Part shown: positions 8,756-17,914 of the stretch, one piece after another | Numbering within the stretch: position 1 is the stretch's first letter | How the letters are laid out: each line of letters starts with the position of its first letter | Assembly: GCF_014857925.1 (NCBI RefSeq) | Contig: NZ_JACYVZ010000016.1 | Span: forward strand, 1 to 58,093 | Reading direction: 5' to 3' | Source: Cysteiniphilum marinum | GTDB lineage: Bacteria > Pseudomonadota > Gammaproteobacteria > Francisellales > Francisellaceae | DNA length: 58,093 nt | Program-made: the position numbers and the translations under genes | The notes under the pieces: model-generated | What the model was told of the DNA's origin: nothing | Seen by the model: only the letters and a program-made list of their open reading frames with translations | Databases searched by the model: none

Positions 8756-10274
8756 TGATGTCATCTAGCATTTTACTGTTTTCTGATTTAAATATGGTGA
8801 GCTTATCAATGGGCTTATTCAAAGCAATACCTATACTCAGACCAAGAGCAGCGCCAACAATTGTTCCAGGAATTCCACCAACGATTGTGCCAATAATCGA
8901 ACCTGCAATCATCAAGGTTGCGGTTGTTAGAAATTTGACAATATCCGCATAGATATTACTAAAGTAGGGTGATTGCTTTGCATCATTTTCATAATCGTTT
9001 AATACAGAAATCTTATCAGCAGCTGTCTTCTCTCGATCATTGAGTGTTGAGATAACATGATTGAGTCCGCGTAATAGGCGTAAGCTTTCATCTGGATTGC
9101 GATAGCATGTTTGATCATCAAACACCAAAGGCTGTTCTATTGAGCTGCATAATTTGTTGTACAGCGTTTTATAAGCTTGGTTCAGTTCCTGTTGGTTATT
9201 TGTTATTAACTTAGCACTCAGTTGTGCAAAATGATCTTGAATTAACAGTAGTTCGAGTTTTTGTCTTTTAGTAGTTTGATTGATTTTTTGTTGTATTGCT
9301 TCATTTTCACGGATCTGAAGAAAGCTATCCTTATTCAGTAGCTGATGCTTTTCAAGTGCTATAACTGATTGTTGTAATAGTTTATTGTCTTGTAAATAAC
9401 TCCAAGCATCAGGAACATCCTTAATGAGTTGATGAAAAATAGCATAGTTGTTTTCCCAATCTCGGATAGTTAATGCTTCAGGTGATTTTAATGCCTCAAA
9501 GTTTCGCTCAAGGGTAAACATATTATCCTCTAGCTTTAACTGCTGGTGAAAATGTTCAGGTAATAGCAGTTTTATTTGTTCAAAGACTTGCTGGTTATCA
9601 GCGATATTTTCTGATTTATTATTTTTTGGATGTGATACATAATCAATGACAGTGGTGAAGTCATCGGCGGCATGCTCGAAAATATCAATGCTTGCATCTT
9701 TCGATAAGCAATCTTGGGTATGAATAAGCGTGAACCCTTTGAGTTTAATGTGATTTTGGTTAGCCTGAACCTCACTATCAGGATGATAATAAAGTGTAAT
9801 TGAACATAGTTTATTGTTGTGATTAATATAGCTATAGGTCAAACAATTTTTTTTGATCGCTTCGATGTGAGCAGAAGGGTTATCGTTAGCTTGATCTGCA
9901 TTCTCTTGAGCTTCAAGTAAGCTGATTACAGTGTTAAATATTCCCTCAAAAAATCGCCCCTCAAATTTTCCTTGTAAGAAGCTAGGCTTATTGTTGGATA
10001 GCGTATATTTATAGAGCATTTGCTCTAAGCGATCTAATGTTGATTCGTCGTTTCCCGCTAAAAACTGGATTCTTGGAATATCCTTAAAGATAGCACTTTT
10101 GTCAGTATCATCTGAAGCATTAGCTTCTGTGTGAATAACTAACAACTGATTAAGGATATCTATTGATGGGTTAGCTTCTAAGTGCTGTGTTAGTTCTTTG
10201 ATACGATCTTGGGTGTTTCCTAATACCTTTGGTATATCATTATAGGTAAGACTTTTACTGATAATGTTAGTCAT
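8727..10274 (-). CDS. Large helical protein with C-terminal glycine-zipper membrane hairpin
   Basis: 515 residues from the ATG at 10274, chosen because AAAGG lies 10 bases upstream; the open frame runs 34 codons further without a ribosome site. Residues 1 to about 430 are soluble and mostly helical, without a signal peptide. Near the C-terminus a hydrophobic hairpin is rich in spaced glycines (MIAGSIIGTIVGGIPG then TIVGAALGLSIGIAL), a glycine-zipper pattern seen in proteins that insert into membranes. A 30-residue polar tail follows. I recognise no family. It shares layout, but not clear sequence, with the 1071-1733 protein. Confidence 0.65.
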   Translation of the reverse strand: MTNIISKSLTYNDIPKVLGNTQDRIKELTQHLEANPSIDILNQLLVIHTEANASDDTDKSAIFKDIPRIQFLAGNDESTLDRLEQMLYKYTLSNNKPSFLQGKFEGRFFEGIFNTVISLLEAQENADQANDNPSAHIEAIKKNCLTYSYINHNNKLCSITLYYHPDSEVQANQNHIKLKGFTLIHTQDCLSKDASIDIFEHAADDFTTVIDYVSHPKNNKSENIADNQQVFEQIKLLLPEHFHQQLKLEDNMFTLERNFEALKSPEALTIRDWENNYAIFHQLIKDVPDAWSYLQDNKLLQQSVIALEKHQLLNKDSFLQIRENEAIQQKINQTTKRQKLELLLIQDHFAQLSAKLITNNQQELNQAYKTLYNKLCSSIEQPLVFDDQTCYRNPDESLRLLRGLNHVISTLNDREKTAADKISVLNDYENDAKQSPYFSNIYADIVKFLTTATLMIAGSIIGTIVGGIPGTIVGAALGLSIGIALNKPIDKLTIFKSENSKMLDDIITRASDIAK

Positions 10275-10543
10275 TATAATTTGCCTTTGTATATTTGATT
10301 GTTGAATATATGTTATAGAAATATCAGTTCCAGAGAAGATTTTTGGTTTAAATTTGGACGTTTTGATAATTGTCACCTAATAAAATTTGCATTGTTTAGA
10401 AAAGAATTGATCTGATAAGACTTTTTAGTCCGTTTATATATGGTTTGTATTGTCTATCCACGCTATAGGTTGTGATAATAATTTGATTGCTGATTTAATC
10501 TAAGAACCTAAAGTGAGTTGACATTTGATAAGTGAGGTCTGTT

Positions 10544-12397
10544 ATGAATGAAAATAATAAAGCAATAGCTAATAAAGAGGTAGCACGTAATCTATTTAAA
10601 AGAAATAAAGAGTTAATTATTGATCTTATTGTTGAGAAGGAAAAATTTGCAACGCAATTCAAATCAAGTGATGCAGCAGTTTTAAAAGATTTTAAAGACT
10701 TCATGCAAAAGAAACGAATAGCTATAGATATCGGTAATAGTAAAGTAACATATTCATTCGATATGTTTTGTAAAAATAAAATTGAAATTGATGGTGTGAA
10801 CGTCAAAACTTCAGATGCATCTCGTCAGGATGTTGAGAATAATATTAACAGATTGCTGGAAGAGGAGTCATTTTGTAATTATTTAAATGATAATCTGTCA
10901 AAGATAAGTATGATAAAAAGAGAAACTAGCGACGATCAAGAAAATAAACCACAAATGAGCTATGAAGAAAGTTCAACACAAGAAACAAGGCGTAATGATG
11001 TTAATGCTCAAAGCGTGAATCACCTCAATGTAAAGCCTAATGCTAAGTTCAATATCCAGTCTGATGATCCCTTAAATTTTACTTTTGAGGTGGGCGATCA
11101 GGGGGTAGCTTTAGATGTAAAACAACAAAAAGAAGCGGTGAGAAATTACGAGATTGATACATCAGATGAAGAGTTAGATGCAGCGCTTGATGAACTCGAT
11201 GAGGAACTGTTTAAACTTGAGGCTAGGGATTTATTACAACCTGACTCTAAGTTAAGTGATCAACAAAATAAATATAGAAAAGACCTTGATGAGCTTGACA
11301 GGCTTCTCGCAGTTAGCCCAAAACAAGAAATGAGGAACGATCCTACTAGTGCGCCAAAGGCTAATCACCTTATGACGCATAATATACAGCCTAAAGCTCC
11401 CACTCAAAGAAATGATGACTATGGAATAAGTGATGAGGAGGAGTTAATGGCATTCGCAAAAGAGGATGACATTCAATTACCTGATGATGAAGTCGGCAAG
11501 GAGAATAAGAAAAATCAAGAAGTGCCTAATTCCCAAGAATCTATAGCAGTCGTAGGTAAGCGCTCAAAGAATATAGATAAGCAGCAAAGAATTATGGATG
11601 CTCTTTCAGGTACAAACGAGCCTAAAAATAAACTGATTCAATCAGTTGAGAAAATGTTAAAAGATGGTGAGGCATTAACTGAGCTTGAATTTAAAGAGTG
11701 CATCGCTCGTTTAATTCAAAATACGGGTTTCGGCATACGGACAAGCTCAACAGCAAAGCGATTAGCTAATCAGTTAAATAAGGATGGAAATAAAGATTTA
11801 AGAGATTACTTGTTAGGTGAAGACTCAAAAAGTGCGGACGCAAAAGGTTTAATAGCTAAGTTTATACCAAATAGACCATATAAAAGTAGTGATCAGGCAT
11901 ATTTTACGTTAGAGGATATAGAAAGCACTCTCATGGATGAAATAGAAAAGGATATACAGTCTGAAGCGTCTTCTCAAGGAAATGATGACTATGGAATAAG
12001 TGATGAGGAGTTAACGGCATTCGCAAAAAAGCATGGCATTCAATTCCCTGATAATGAAGTTGGCAAGGAGAATAAGAAAAATCAAGAAATGCCTAATTCC
12101 CAAGAATCTATGGCAGTCGCGCATAAGAGTTTAAACGACATAGTTAATAGTCAGACTGAAAATAAACAGATCAAACAAAGTGGTAATGAATTAATTAATA
12201 AGTTAAATGATCACATTAAAAAGGCAGATAGTGCGATCAAAGACTATGTTAGTAAGGTACACAGCAATAAGAGTACCCTCAAAAAAATGAAGAAAGAATT
12301 CACTGCAAAATATGATCAAAATGACAATAAAATGAATGAAATCTTTAAAAACGTTGATCCTAATAAAACTGTAGCAAGTAAATCCCCCAATCCCTAG
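10544..12397 (+). CDS. Large acidic protein with one NTG-STA module and an internal duplication
   Basis: 617 residues from the ATG at 10544, which has TGAGGT 6 bases upstream (an in-frame GTG at 10532 does not). No signal peptide or membrane segment. Residues 205-260 are very acidic and coiled (SDEELDAALDELDEEL). An NTG-STA module lies at about 347-463, with IQNTG, TSSTAKRLANQL and LRDYLLG, related to the two copies in the 2546-4441 protein. It sits between two near-identical segments of about 46 residues that share NDDYGISDEE and VGKENKKNQE. The C-terminus is a lysine-rich coiled coil. No known family; an effector or structural protein is possible. Confidence 0.7.
   Translation: MNENNKAIANKEVARNLFKRNKELIIDLIVEKEKFATQFKSSDAAVLKDFKDFMQKKRIAIDIGNSKVTYSFDMFCKNKIEIDGVNVKTSDASRQDVENNINRLLEEESFCNYLNDNLSKISMIKRETSDDQENKPQMSYEESSTQETRRNDVNAQSVNHLNVKPNAKFNIQSDDPLNFTFEVGDQGVALDVKQQKEAVRNYEIDTSDEELDAALDELDEELFKLEARDLLQPDSKLSDQQNKYRKDLDELDRLLAVSPKQEMRNDPTSAPKANHLMTHNIQPKAPTQRNDDYGISDEEELMAFAKEDDIQLPDDEVGKENKKNQEVPNSQESIAVVGKRSKNIDKQQRIMDALSGTNEPKNKLIQSVEKMLKDGEALTELEFKECIARLIQNTGFGIRTSSTAKRLANQLNKDGNKDLRDYLLGEDSKSADAKGLIAKFIPNRPYKSSDQAYFTLEDIESTLMDEIEKDIQSEASSQGNDDYGISDEELTAFAKKHGIQFPDNEVGKENKKNQEMPNSQESMAVAHKSLNDIVNSQTENKQIKQSGNELINKLNDHIKKADSAIKDYVSKVHSNKSTLKKMKKEFTAKYDQNDNKMNEIFKNVDPNKTVASKSPNP
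11411..11552 (+). repeat. About 140-bp direct repeat, copy 1
   Basis: Starts AATGATGACTATGGAATAAG and is nearly identical to 11981-12119 apart from a 3-base GAG indel and scattered substitutions. It lies in frame inside the 10544-12397 gene. The high DNA identity points to a recent duplication. Confidence 0.9.
11582..11932 (+). repeat. NTG-STA module, copy 3 (in a second gene)
   Basis: Encodes the block with LIQNTG, SSTAKRLANQLNKDG, LRDYLLG and a final YFTLEDI. It aligns with the two blocks at 3626-4399. It is bracketed by the 140-bp direct repeats. Similarity is at protein level only. Confidence 0.65.
11981..12119 (+). repeat. About 140-bp direct repeat, copy 2
   Basis: Second copy of the segment at 11411-11552, in the same reading frame, 3 bases shorter. 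Differences such as QLPDDEVG against QFPDNEVG show that divergence has begun. Confidence 0.9.
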
Positions 12398-12458
12398 GGA
12401 TTATTTGGGAATATTTATCAAACTATGTCAAATTTTTCCTTATGTGAGTTATTTAACT

Positions 12459-13256
12459 TCAGCATTTAAGCGCATGAGCCAATGTTTCAGTATTCTTTAC
12501 AGTTAATGGATATAAGTTTAAATGCGAACGCATTGCAACTTCATCAAGAGGCACATGATAGCTGCAAAAGTCATCTTTCTTGTTTGCTGATTGTGGCATG
12601 ATAAAGGCAGAGAGTTTGGTAATTCCTTGATCTTGTATGGCAATAACTTTCCAGTATGCGCTAGGTATATCATGGCGTTTACTGGCATAAGGTAATGGCA
12701 GCATGGATGCTTCATATAACGGACCTGTTAAAACATACAAGTCGTAACCCTGTTGTGCTAATTCGCGTTCTTTTAGCTCCAGATCTCGCCATGGACCTTG
12801 GTTAAGCGTGGACTTTTGTGGCGTAATATTGGAAAGGTAATTTGTCTCTTGCCATATTTCTTTTGATAGATTACCAAAATGCCCAAGCGGTGCTTGATGA
12901 CCACGGTCATAGCCAAGGATTGCATGTGCACTTTTATAATCAGTCGGTGAGAGTGTATCAGCTTTGTTTAGTTTGGGGTCTTGGTGCCATTTTCTTTTCG
13001 TTTGTTTGCCAATATTTCCTTTGAGTGTGCGATAGGCAACCCAATCGGCAAATTTGGTGCTAGCATTATTACTCAATGCATAAGCTGCTCTTGGGATAAA
13101 TATGTTTTGAAACATTGTTCCTGTTGGGCAACAATTATTTAAGCAATTCTCACTGATATACTGGCATGATAGTGAATCAGTCTGTGTGATTGCATTGGCA
13201 TTGACTAATGGTAAAAAACCAATCAGTAAAATAAAAACATAGTGCTGAAATTTCAT
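12459..13256 (-). CDS. Secreted DNA/RNA non-specific endonuclease
   Basis: 265 residues with a signal peptide (MKFQHYVFILLIGFLPLVNANA). The NUC/endonuclease_NS family signature DRGHQAPLG is at 117-125, with the general base His120; Asn151 in STLNQGPW fits the metal-ligand asparagine of the Serratia nuclease. Two cysteine pairs near the N-terminus (CQYISENC, NNCCP) suit an exported, disulfide-bonded enzyme. It would cleave DNA and RNA outside the cytoplasm, for nucleotide scavenging or attack on extracellular DNA. Monocistronic: the gap upstream holds a MITE-like repeat, and no immunity-like partner is visible. Confidence 0.9.
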   Translation of the reverse strand: MKFQHYVFILLIGFLPLVNANAITQTDSLSCQYISENCLNNCCPTGTMFQNIFIPRAAYALSNNASTKFADWVAYRTLKGNIGKQTKRKWHQDPKLNKADTLSPTDYKSAHAILGYDRGHQAPLGHFGNLSKEIWQETNYLSNITPQKSTLNQGPWRDLELKERELAQQGYDLYVLTGPLYEASMLPLPYASKRHDIPSAYWKVIAIQDQGITKLSAFIMPQSANKKDDFCSYHVPLDEVAMRSHLNLYPLTVKNTETLAHALKC

Positions 13257-13336
13257 AAATATAGTCTCCTTGTAGGCATAAATGGTGTGTGATGGCTTTT
13301 CCTTAATAACTAAAGTTACGGACTTTTTTCTATTTC

Positions 13337-13450
13337 AACACCCCGCCTCGCAAGCTCGGCACCCCTCTTGAAAAGAGGGGAATATAAAATCAACACTACC
13401 TAATTCCCCTCTTTTCAAGAGGGGTGGCAGCCGTAGGCTGACGGGGTGTT
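13337..13450. repeat. MITE-like inverted-repeat element
   Basis: About 114 bases. The left end starts AACACCCCG and the right end finishes CGGGGTGTT. Inside, CCCCTCTTGAAAAGAGGGG and CCCCTCTTTTCAAGAGGGG are each palindromic and mirror each other around an AT-rich centre. It lies in the 386-base gap 13257-13642 and has no coding capacity. The structure is that of a non-autonomous palindromic repeat (MITE/REPIN type). A separate stem, TTGCTAC/GTAGCAA at 13544-13566, lies downstream of the protease gene; I see nothing else in the gap. Confidence 0.7.
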
Positions 13451-13642
13451 TATAAAATCATAGTTTTTTCTAAAGTGAGTAACTCCAATTAATAACTCGA
13501 ATTGATAATACAATATGGTTTAACCCATCCTTGGGGTGGGGGATTGCTACTAATCCTTTGTAGCAACATGCTTAGTAACTCTTGTGAGTCATGAGTTGAG
13601 TTTTAACTATCTCTTTGCCTGTTATGATCTATATCTGAGTGA

Positions 13643-15064
13643 TTAGTCTAAGCTTCTTAATTTTTTTAGTTCAGTTTGCCCTAAATTAACGGCATATTTG
13701 GCACTGATTACACCATTGTCTTGATATGAGCGAGAAAGAATGCTCGCAACTTGCTGGTAATTAATATCTGGGTTAATACGATATAACAAAGCCGCAATGC
13801 CTGAGACATGGGGAGTTGCCATGCTAGTTCCTTGGAAATAGGCATAGCGACCATTGACTGGTGATAATATCTTACCTGTTTCAGGGTCTAGTTGAGCGTC
13901 TCCTCCAGGCGCTCTCACAACAGTGGACTTTGTAAACCAATTGTCACTTGTATAGGTTGAGTAATAGGCTTTTTCTCCAGTAGAGCCGCTGGATTCAACA
14001 ATAATGGCTCTAAGATTTGGGCAACCTGAAGGAATATCATTCCATAGCTCTTGACCATCATTGCCAGCTGCGATAACAACAGTGGAGCCCATCTTGTTGA
14101 CTTCATCAACGACTTGCTCCCAAGCGTGGCACATGGTTGGCATAATTTGTAAGAACCAAACTAATTCGTTAATATCTGAACCATCTTCATTGCCACCAAT
14201 CCGAGACATACCAAGGCTTAAGTTGATGACTTTGGCTGGATTAGGATTTATTCCTGCTTGTGCTTTTGGAGAGCCTGAGGCCCATAACACTGCCTCAAGT
14301 ATTGCATAGGTATTGCCTGAGCCATTATCCTCAAGTGCTTTAATTGGCAGGATTTTAATATTGTTGTCAAAACCAGTGACACCTGAGATATATGGTCCTT
14401 TGGCGCCAATTATGCCAGCGACATGGCTGCCATGATATGAACCTCTGTCAATAATGTTGCTATCGACAATTAATGGTGAGAGTATGGGTTTTTGATCATT
14501 TTCATTTAATGCGGCATCACTGCTTTCAGAACGCTTATGCTTTTGGTTTTTGCGTTTTTTACGCTTTTGCTCTTCTATAATAGGGGCAGTAAGCTCAGGG
14601 GATGAGTCAGAATGCTCAAGTGTTGGTTCATCGACATAAAAGTGACGACCCTGAAGCTTTTTAATCTTACCGTTAAGATCAACTTTTAAATGATAAGGAA
14701 TCCCTGTGTCAATCACTGCAACAATAACTTCATGTTGACTCCCAGATGCATAATTAGGATTAATCTGATCAAGCATAATACCGGCGTTAGGTTTAAACAT
14801 CGACCATTGTAAATCGGCATAATATGAGAGATTGAACTCAGAGGTAGTATTGCGTTTTAGCGGTAGTGCTGTGGCATGATCAAGTTCACCTACGGGTAAA
14901 GCATATAATTTAGTATTTGAAATAATCTGATGATAATCATCACGATTGCTATTTAATGTGCTTTCTGATTGTTTGTAGAGTGCCTTATAATGATCATTGA
15001 TTGCATATAAGCTCTGACTGGTGATCACAGCAATTGAGGTGACTAAGCTAAGTGTTTTCAGCAT
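13643..15064 (-). CDS. Secreted subtilisin-like serine protease (S8)
   Basis: 473 residues with a signal peptide (first 21 residues, ending SLYA). The catalytic triad is visible: D119 in VIAVIDTG, H211 in HGSHVAGI and S414 in QGTSMATPHVSG; N335 in AAGNDG forms the oxyanion hole. Between Asp and His there is a highly basic insert (EEQKRKKRKNQKHKR, about 164-178) followed by an acidic-polar stretch, unusual for the family and perhaps a processing loop. Residues 22-110 may act as a short propeptide. The likely role is extracellular or periplasmic proteolysis. It has its own transcription unit, in the same orientation as the nuclease. Confidence 0.92.
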   Translation of the reverse strand: MLKTLSLVTSIAVITSQSLYAINDHYKALYKQSESTLNSNRDDYHQIISNTKLYALPVGELDHATALPLKRNTTSEFNLSYYADLQWSMFKPNAGIMLDQINPNYASGSQHEVIVAVIDTGIPYHLKVDLNGKIKKLQGRHFYVDEPTLEHSDSSPELTAPIIEEQKRKKRKNQKHKRSESSDAALNENDQKPILSPLIVDSNIIDRGSYHGSHVAGIIGAKGPYISGVTGFDNNIKILPIKALEDNGSGNTYAILEAVLWASGSPKAQAGINPNPAKVINLSLGMSRIGGNEDGSDINELVWFLQIMPTMCHAWEQVVDEVNKMGSTVVIAAGNDGQELWNDIPSGCPNLRAIIVESSGSTGEKAYYSTYTSDNWFTKSTVVRAPGGDAQLDPETGKILSPVNGRYAYFQGTSMATPHVSGIAALLYRINPDINYQQVASILSRSYQDNGVISAKYAVNLGQTELKKLRSLD

Positions 15065-15513
15065 GATTCAAATTCCTTCTTTTGAGTTTGCAATATTAGG
15101 GGGCAGGACTAAACCAATTACTTTATGTATACCACCCTGCTTTTACTGACTTTGTAAAACACGATGGCATTTTGGACTAGTTGATGTAACCCTTCTACCT
15201 AAGACATGATTCACCGCGCATTTCCTTAATGCGTCGAGTGATCTTTAATAATAATTAGCATGAAGTGCTATAGTCATCTTATAACTGTATCTGCATTAAT
15301 CAGTTTGTTTCAAGGACGCCGGTAACCTGCAAAAGTTCAGTATGCCTTCAGTAATTTATGGCTATACCCATAGTAAACCATTTTACGGTGTCTAGTTGCA
15401 AAGTAAGAAACTCTGTAAAATGGTTTGTGATGGGTGTATATAAAATCCTATCTTTCTGCTAGAGTTAACGAGACAGCGTATTTAGGTAATATTATAAAGC
15501 TAGGGAACTAAAA
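15065..15513. other. Intergenic region between divergent genes
   Basis: 449 bases between the protease (minus) and the exported protein at 15514 (plus), so promoters for both should lie here. The clearest structure is the inverted repeat at 15363-15440. No small coding frame looked convincing. Confidence 0.6.
15363..15440. repeat. Long imperfect inverted repeat upstream of 15514 gene
   Basis: The left arm TATACCCATAGTAAACCATT continues with TTAC; the right arm GTAAAATGGTTTGTGATGGG continues to TGTATA. The arms are about 24 bases and pair with few mismatches around a loop of about 28 bases. The right arm begins with a 12-base string, TAAAATGGTTTG, that recurs at 18133. A transcribed hairpin or a two-site operator are both possible. 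Confidence 0.55.
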
Positions 15514-16650
15514 ATGATAACATGGATCGTTAATATTTTGATTTTATCAACAGGTGTGTTTTTAAATGCGGCATATGCTCTAGAGGCTAAAGATCAAAAG
15601 TACAATTTGAATTTGAAGGTCAATACTTACCAGAAGGTATTACAGTTTATTGGCTATTCCCCAAATAATTTTATCAACTTTTCGCAATACCCAAGTAGAG
15701 AAAGATTGTTAGTTGATTTTGCTTATAATGTCAAAGGAAAGGAAGGAAAAAAAATATCATCAGCCATCAGAAAACACCTACAAGATACAGTAAATAGTAG
15801 CATTGATGAGTTAGCGGATCATCATTTGCTTGAGCTCTCTCAAGGTAATATTGAGACAAAAGCACGGGAATTTATCAATGCTTATCCTTACAGTATGAAG
15901 TATAAGATTCAAATAAAAGGCAGCACTGACCAGATTTTGCGATTTTGGCAGCAGGTAGCAGTGTTTAAAGATAGTACAGCTTCGCAGTCAAAAATTTTAT
16001 TGTTACACAAAAAGAAAATCCATTATAGTTTGGTAATTACTAAATATATTTCTCATGAGGTTGTGACGGACTTGTTAGATATTCTTGAAGCCTGTCCAAC
16101 GGATAGTGTGTATGAATTAGATGAGATTGATTTAAATCAAGCATTTCGCTTAAGCCCAATTGATGTGGTTGATTTTTATCAAGAGCCTCAGCATGCTAAG
16201 GCTTTTGAGCTTTTAAGTCAGCAGTGTTTATATGCTAGGATAAAAACACCAGAGTATGTATCAGCGAAAAAAATCTCGTGCTTTAAAAGCATGTGTATTA
16301 GAAGCTTTCTCGAAGTTGCTGCAGATATTACTAAGCCCGAAGATAAAAGCCAGTTATGCTCACTAGTATCTGATGATAATGCCTATCTTATTCTTCTGGT
16401 TAAGAAAGTACTCAATAGAGGACTGAAGTTAAATAACGTTAAAATTGCCAATAATATATACTATAGGCAATTTGAGCGTGAGGACATATGGGGTCAAAGT
16501 ATACTAAGCCAAAAGGCAATAGACTTTTTAAAACAGCTTTATCAGCAACGACCAGAAGTACGAAAGCTCATTGCAAACGTGGAAGCACAAGCTCAGGCTA
16601 TGCGCAAACAAGCGCTGTCTGATGGTCTGGTTGTATATTTCCCGGAGTAG
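15514..16650 (+). CDS. Exported protein of unknown function
   Basis: 378 residues with a signal peptide (ITWIVNILILSTGVFLNAAYA, cleavage near ALEA). The mature protein has no further membrane segment and is predicted to be mixed alpha/beta. Cysteines occur mainly in the middle (EACPTD, SQQCLYA, ISCFKSMC, QLCSL), which suggests disulfides. The end is helical and Gln/Ala-rich (NVEAQAQAMRKQA). No family recognised. It faces the phosphodiesterase gene tail to tail, 10 bases apart, and lies downstream of the inverted repeat. Confidence 0.6.
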   Translation: MITWIVNILILSTGVFLNAAYALEAKDQKYNLNLKVNTYQKVLQFIGYSPNNFINFSQYPSRERLLVDFAYNVKGKEGKKISSAIRKHLQDTVNSSIDELADHHLLELSQGNIETKAREFINAYPYSMKYKIQIKGSTDQILRFWQQVAVFKDSTASQSKILLLHKKKIHYSLVITKYISHEVVTDLLDILEACPTDSVYELDEIDLNQAFRLSPIDVVDFYQEPQHAKAFELLSQQCLYARIKTPEYVSAKKISCFKSMCIRSFLEVAADITKPEDKSQLCSLVSDDNAYLILLVKKVLNRGLKLNNVKIANNIYYRQFEREDIWGQSILSQKAIDFLKQLYQQRPEVRKLIANVEAQAQAMRKQALSDGLVVYFPE

Positions 16651-16660
16651 GGTCGCGAGT

Positions 16661-17914
16661 TTATTTAATGATAAAACATTGCTCACTGCATGTGTGTTTA
16701 TAATGCATATAGTTGGGATTTTTGAGTGTTAACTCAGGGTATATTTGTTCAAATGTGATATTGCGCAGACAATTACTATTTGATTGGTGAATCTGGCAAT
16801 ATCTTTGATCAAATGAATAAAACTTTTCGATATTAATATTTGACTCTTTATCTTGAGTAAAGCGATAGGATTGGTAACTATCTAGCTGCCATTGATCACC
16901 TTGTGTCAGTTTAAAGAGTTTAACGGAAGGCAAGTTGCCATGAGATGTAGACAAGCCTGCAGTAGTATATTGACCAATAATGTGCCCATATAGGTCAATT
17001 TTTTTAAACTCCTCCATATGTGTATGACCATTTAAAATGCCAATAATTGTCTTTGCATAGGGTCTGATGGTGTCTAGAAATAATTCAGTGATAATCTCAT
17101 GCCAGAAATAGCTGCCATCATAAAAGTTTTTGCCCACAGGAATATGCATGGCAATGACTACTTCACTATGGCTGTCTTTTGCTTTCTTAAGTGTGCTCTT
17201 AAGAAATTCCAGTTGTTTAACAATCTCATGTTGCGCTTTTTCAGTTAGCGCCCTTTCAGTTGAAAACATGACACTATTCAAAACGATAAGCTCAAGTTTT
17301 TGTTTTAATTTTATGACAGCATAGCCACCACTTTTGTTTTCTTGATTCTTAACTAAACATGGGAATACGTTTTGATTGTTGCATAACGCTCCGGAGGATA
17401 AAAAACCATTGTTAAACCCAGACTTTTGCATTGCATGATATACGCTGTATGTTTGGTGCGTTTTGTCATCGCTATAGCTATAGTTGCCGTAATTCTGATC
17501 ATATGCATCATTGTTGCCAAATACATTGATGATCGGCGTATCAGGGAAGTTATGTTTTAAAGTGCGAAAAACGCTCAATTGGTTTTGTTCAACAAAGTCA
17601 ATGCGATTGATTTTCTGCCCCTTTACCTCATGTCCTACTAAATCACCTAAAAGCAGAATAAATTCTGGCGGTGTTATTTTATTATCTTTAATTGCTCGGG
17701 ACGTTTCTTTGACAAGTGATTGATAAGTCTTAAGATCAAGATCATTATTTGGGTTATAGCCGCTTGGCATGATTTGCATGGGACTTTTATCTTTATTGAG
17801 GTGTATGTCTGTAATGACCAGAAATGGTAAGCTACTTGCAGCGTGGGCATGAATGCCGATCAAACTTAAAGTTGCAGCAAAAATTATCTTATGTCTAGAC
17901 CAAAAATAGCGCAT
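16661..17914 (-). CDS. Secreted calcineurin-like metallophosphoesterase (sphingomyelinase-like)
   Basis: 417 residues from the ATG at 17914 (GAGGAT upstream). The signal peptide ends near HAHAAS. Metal-binding motifs are in order: DIHLN (about 36-40), GDLVGHE, GNNDAY, MHIPVG and GHTHMEE, the five blocks of the metallophosphoesterase superfamily. The spacing, the D-x-H start and the tyrosine-rich NNDAYDQNYGNYS loop resemble acid-sphingomyelinase-like phosphodiesterases of eukaryotes and some intracellular bacteria. The likely reaction is hydrolysis of a phosphodiester outside the cytoplasm, possibly of a host lipid or nucleotide. C-terminal cysteines (RYCQ, NCLRN, HTCSEQC) may form disulfides. 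Confidence 0.85.
   Translation of the reverse strand: MRYFWSRHKIIFAATLSLIGIHAHAASSLPFLVITDIHLNKDKSPMQIMPSGYNPNNDLDLKTYQSLVKETSRAIKDNKITPPEFILLLGDLVGHEVKGQKINRIDFVEQNQLSVFRTLKHNFPDTPIINVFGNNDAYDQNYGNYSYSDDKTHQTYSVYHAMQKSGFNNGFLSSGALCNNQNVFPCLVKNQENKSGGYAVIKLKQKLELIVLNSVMFSTERALTEKAQHEIVKQLEFLKSTLKKAKDSHSEVVIAMHIPVGKNFYDGSYFWHEIITELFLDTIRPYAKTIIGILNGHTHMEEFKKIDLYGHIIGQYTTAGLSTSHGNLPSVKLFKLTQGDQWQLDSYQSYRFTQDKESNINIEKFYSFDQRYCQIHQSNSNCLRNITFEQIYPELTLKNPNYMHYKHTCSEQCFIIK

Noticed and set aside
8722-8952. 76-residue plus-strand ORF after the histidine kinase
   Set aside because: It is antisense to the glycine-zipper region of the 8727 gene, and its Pro/Ile repeats mirror that codon pattern.
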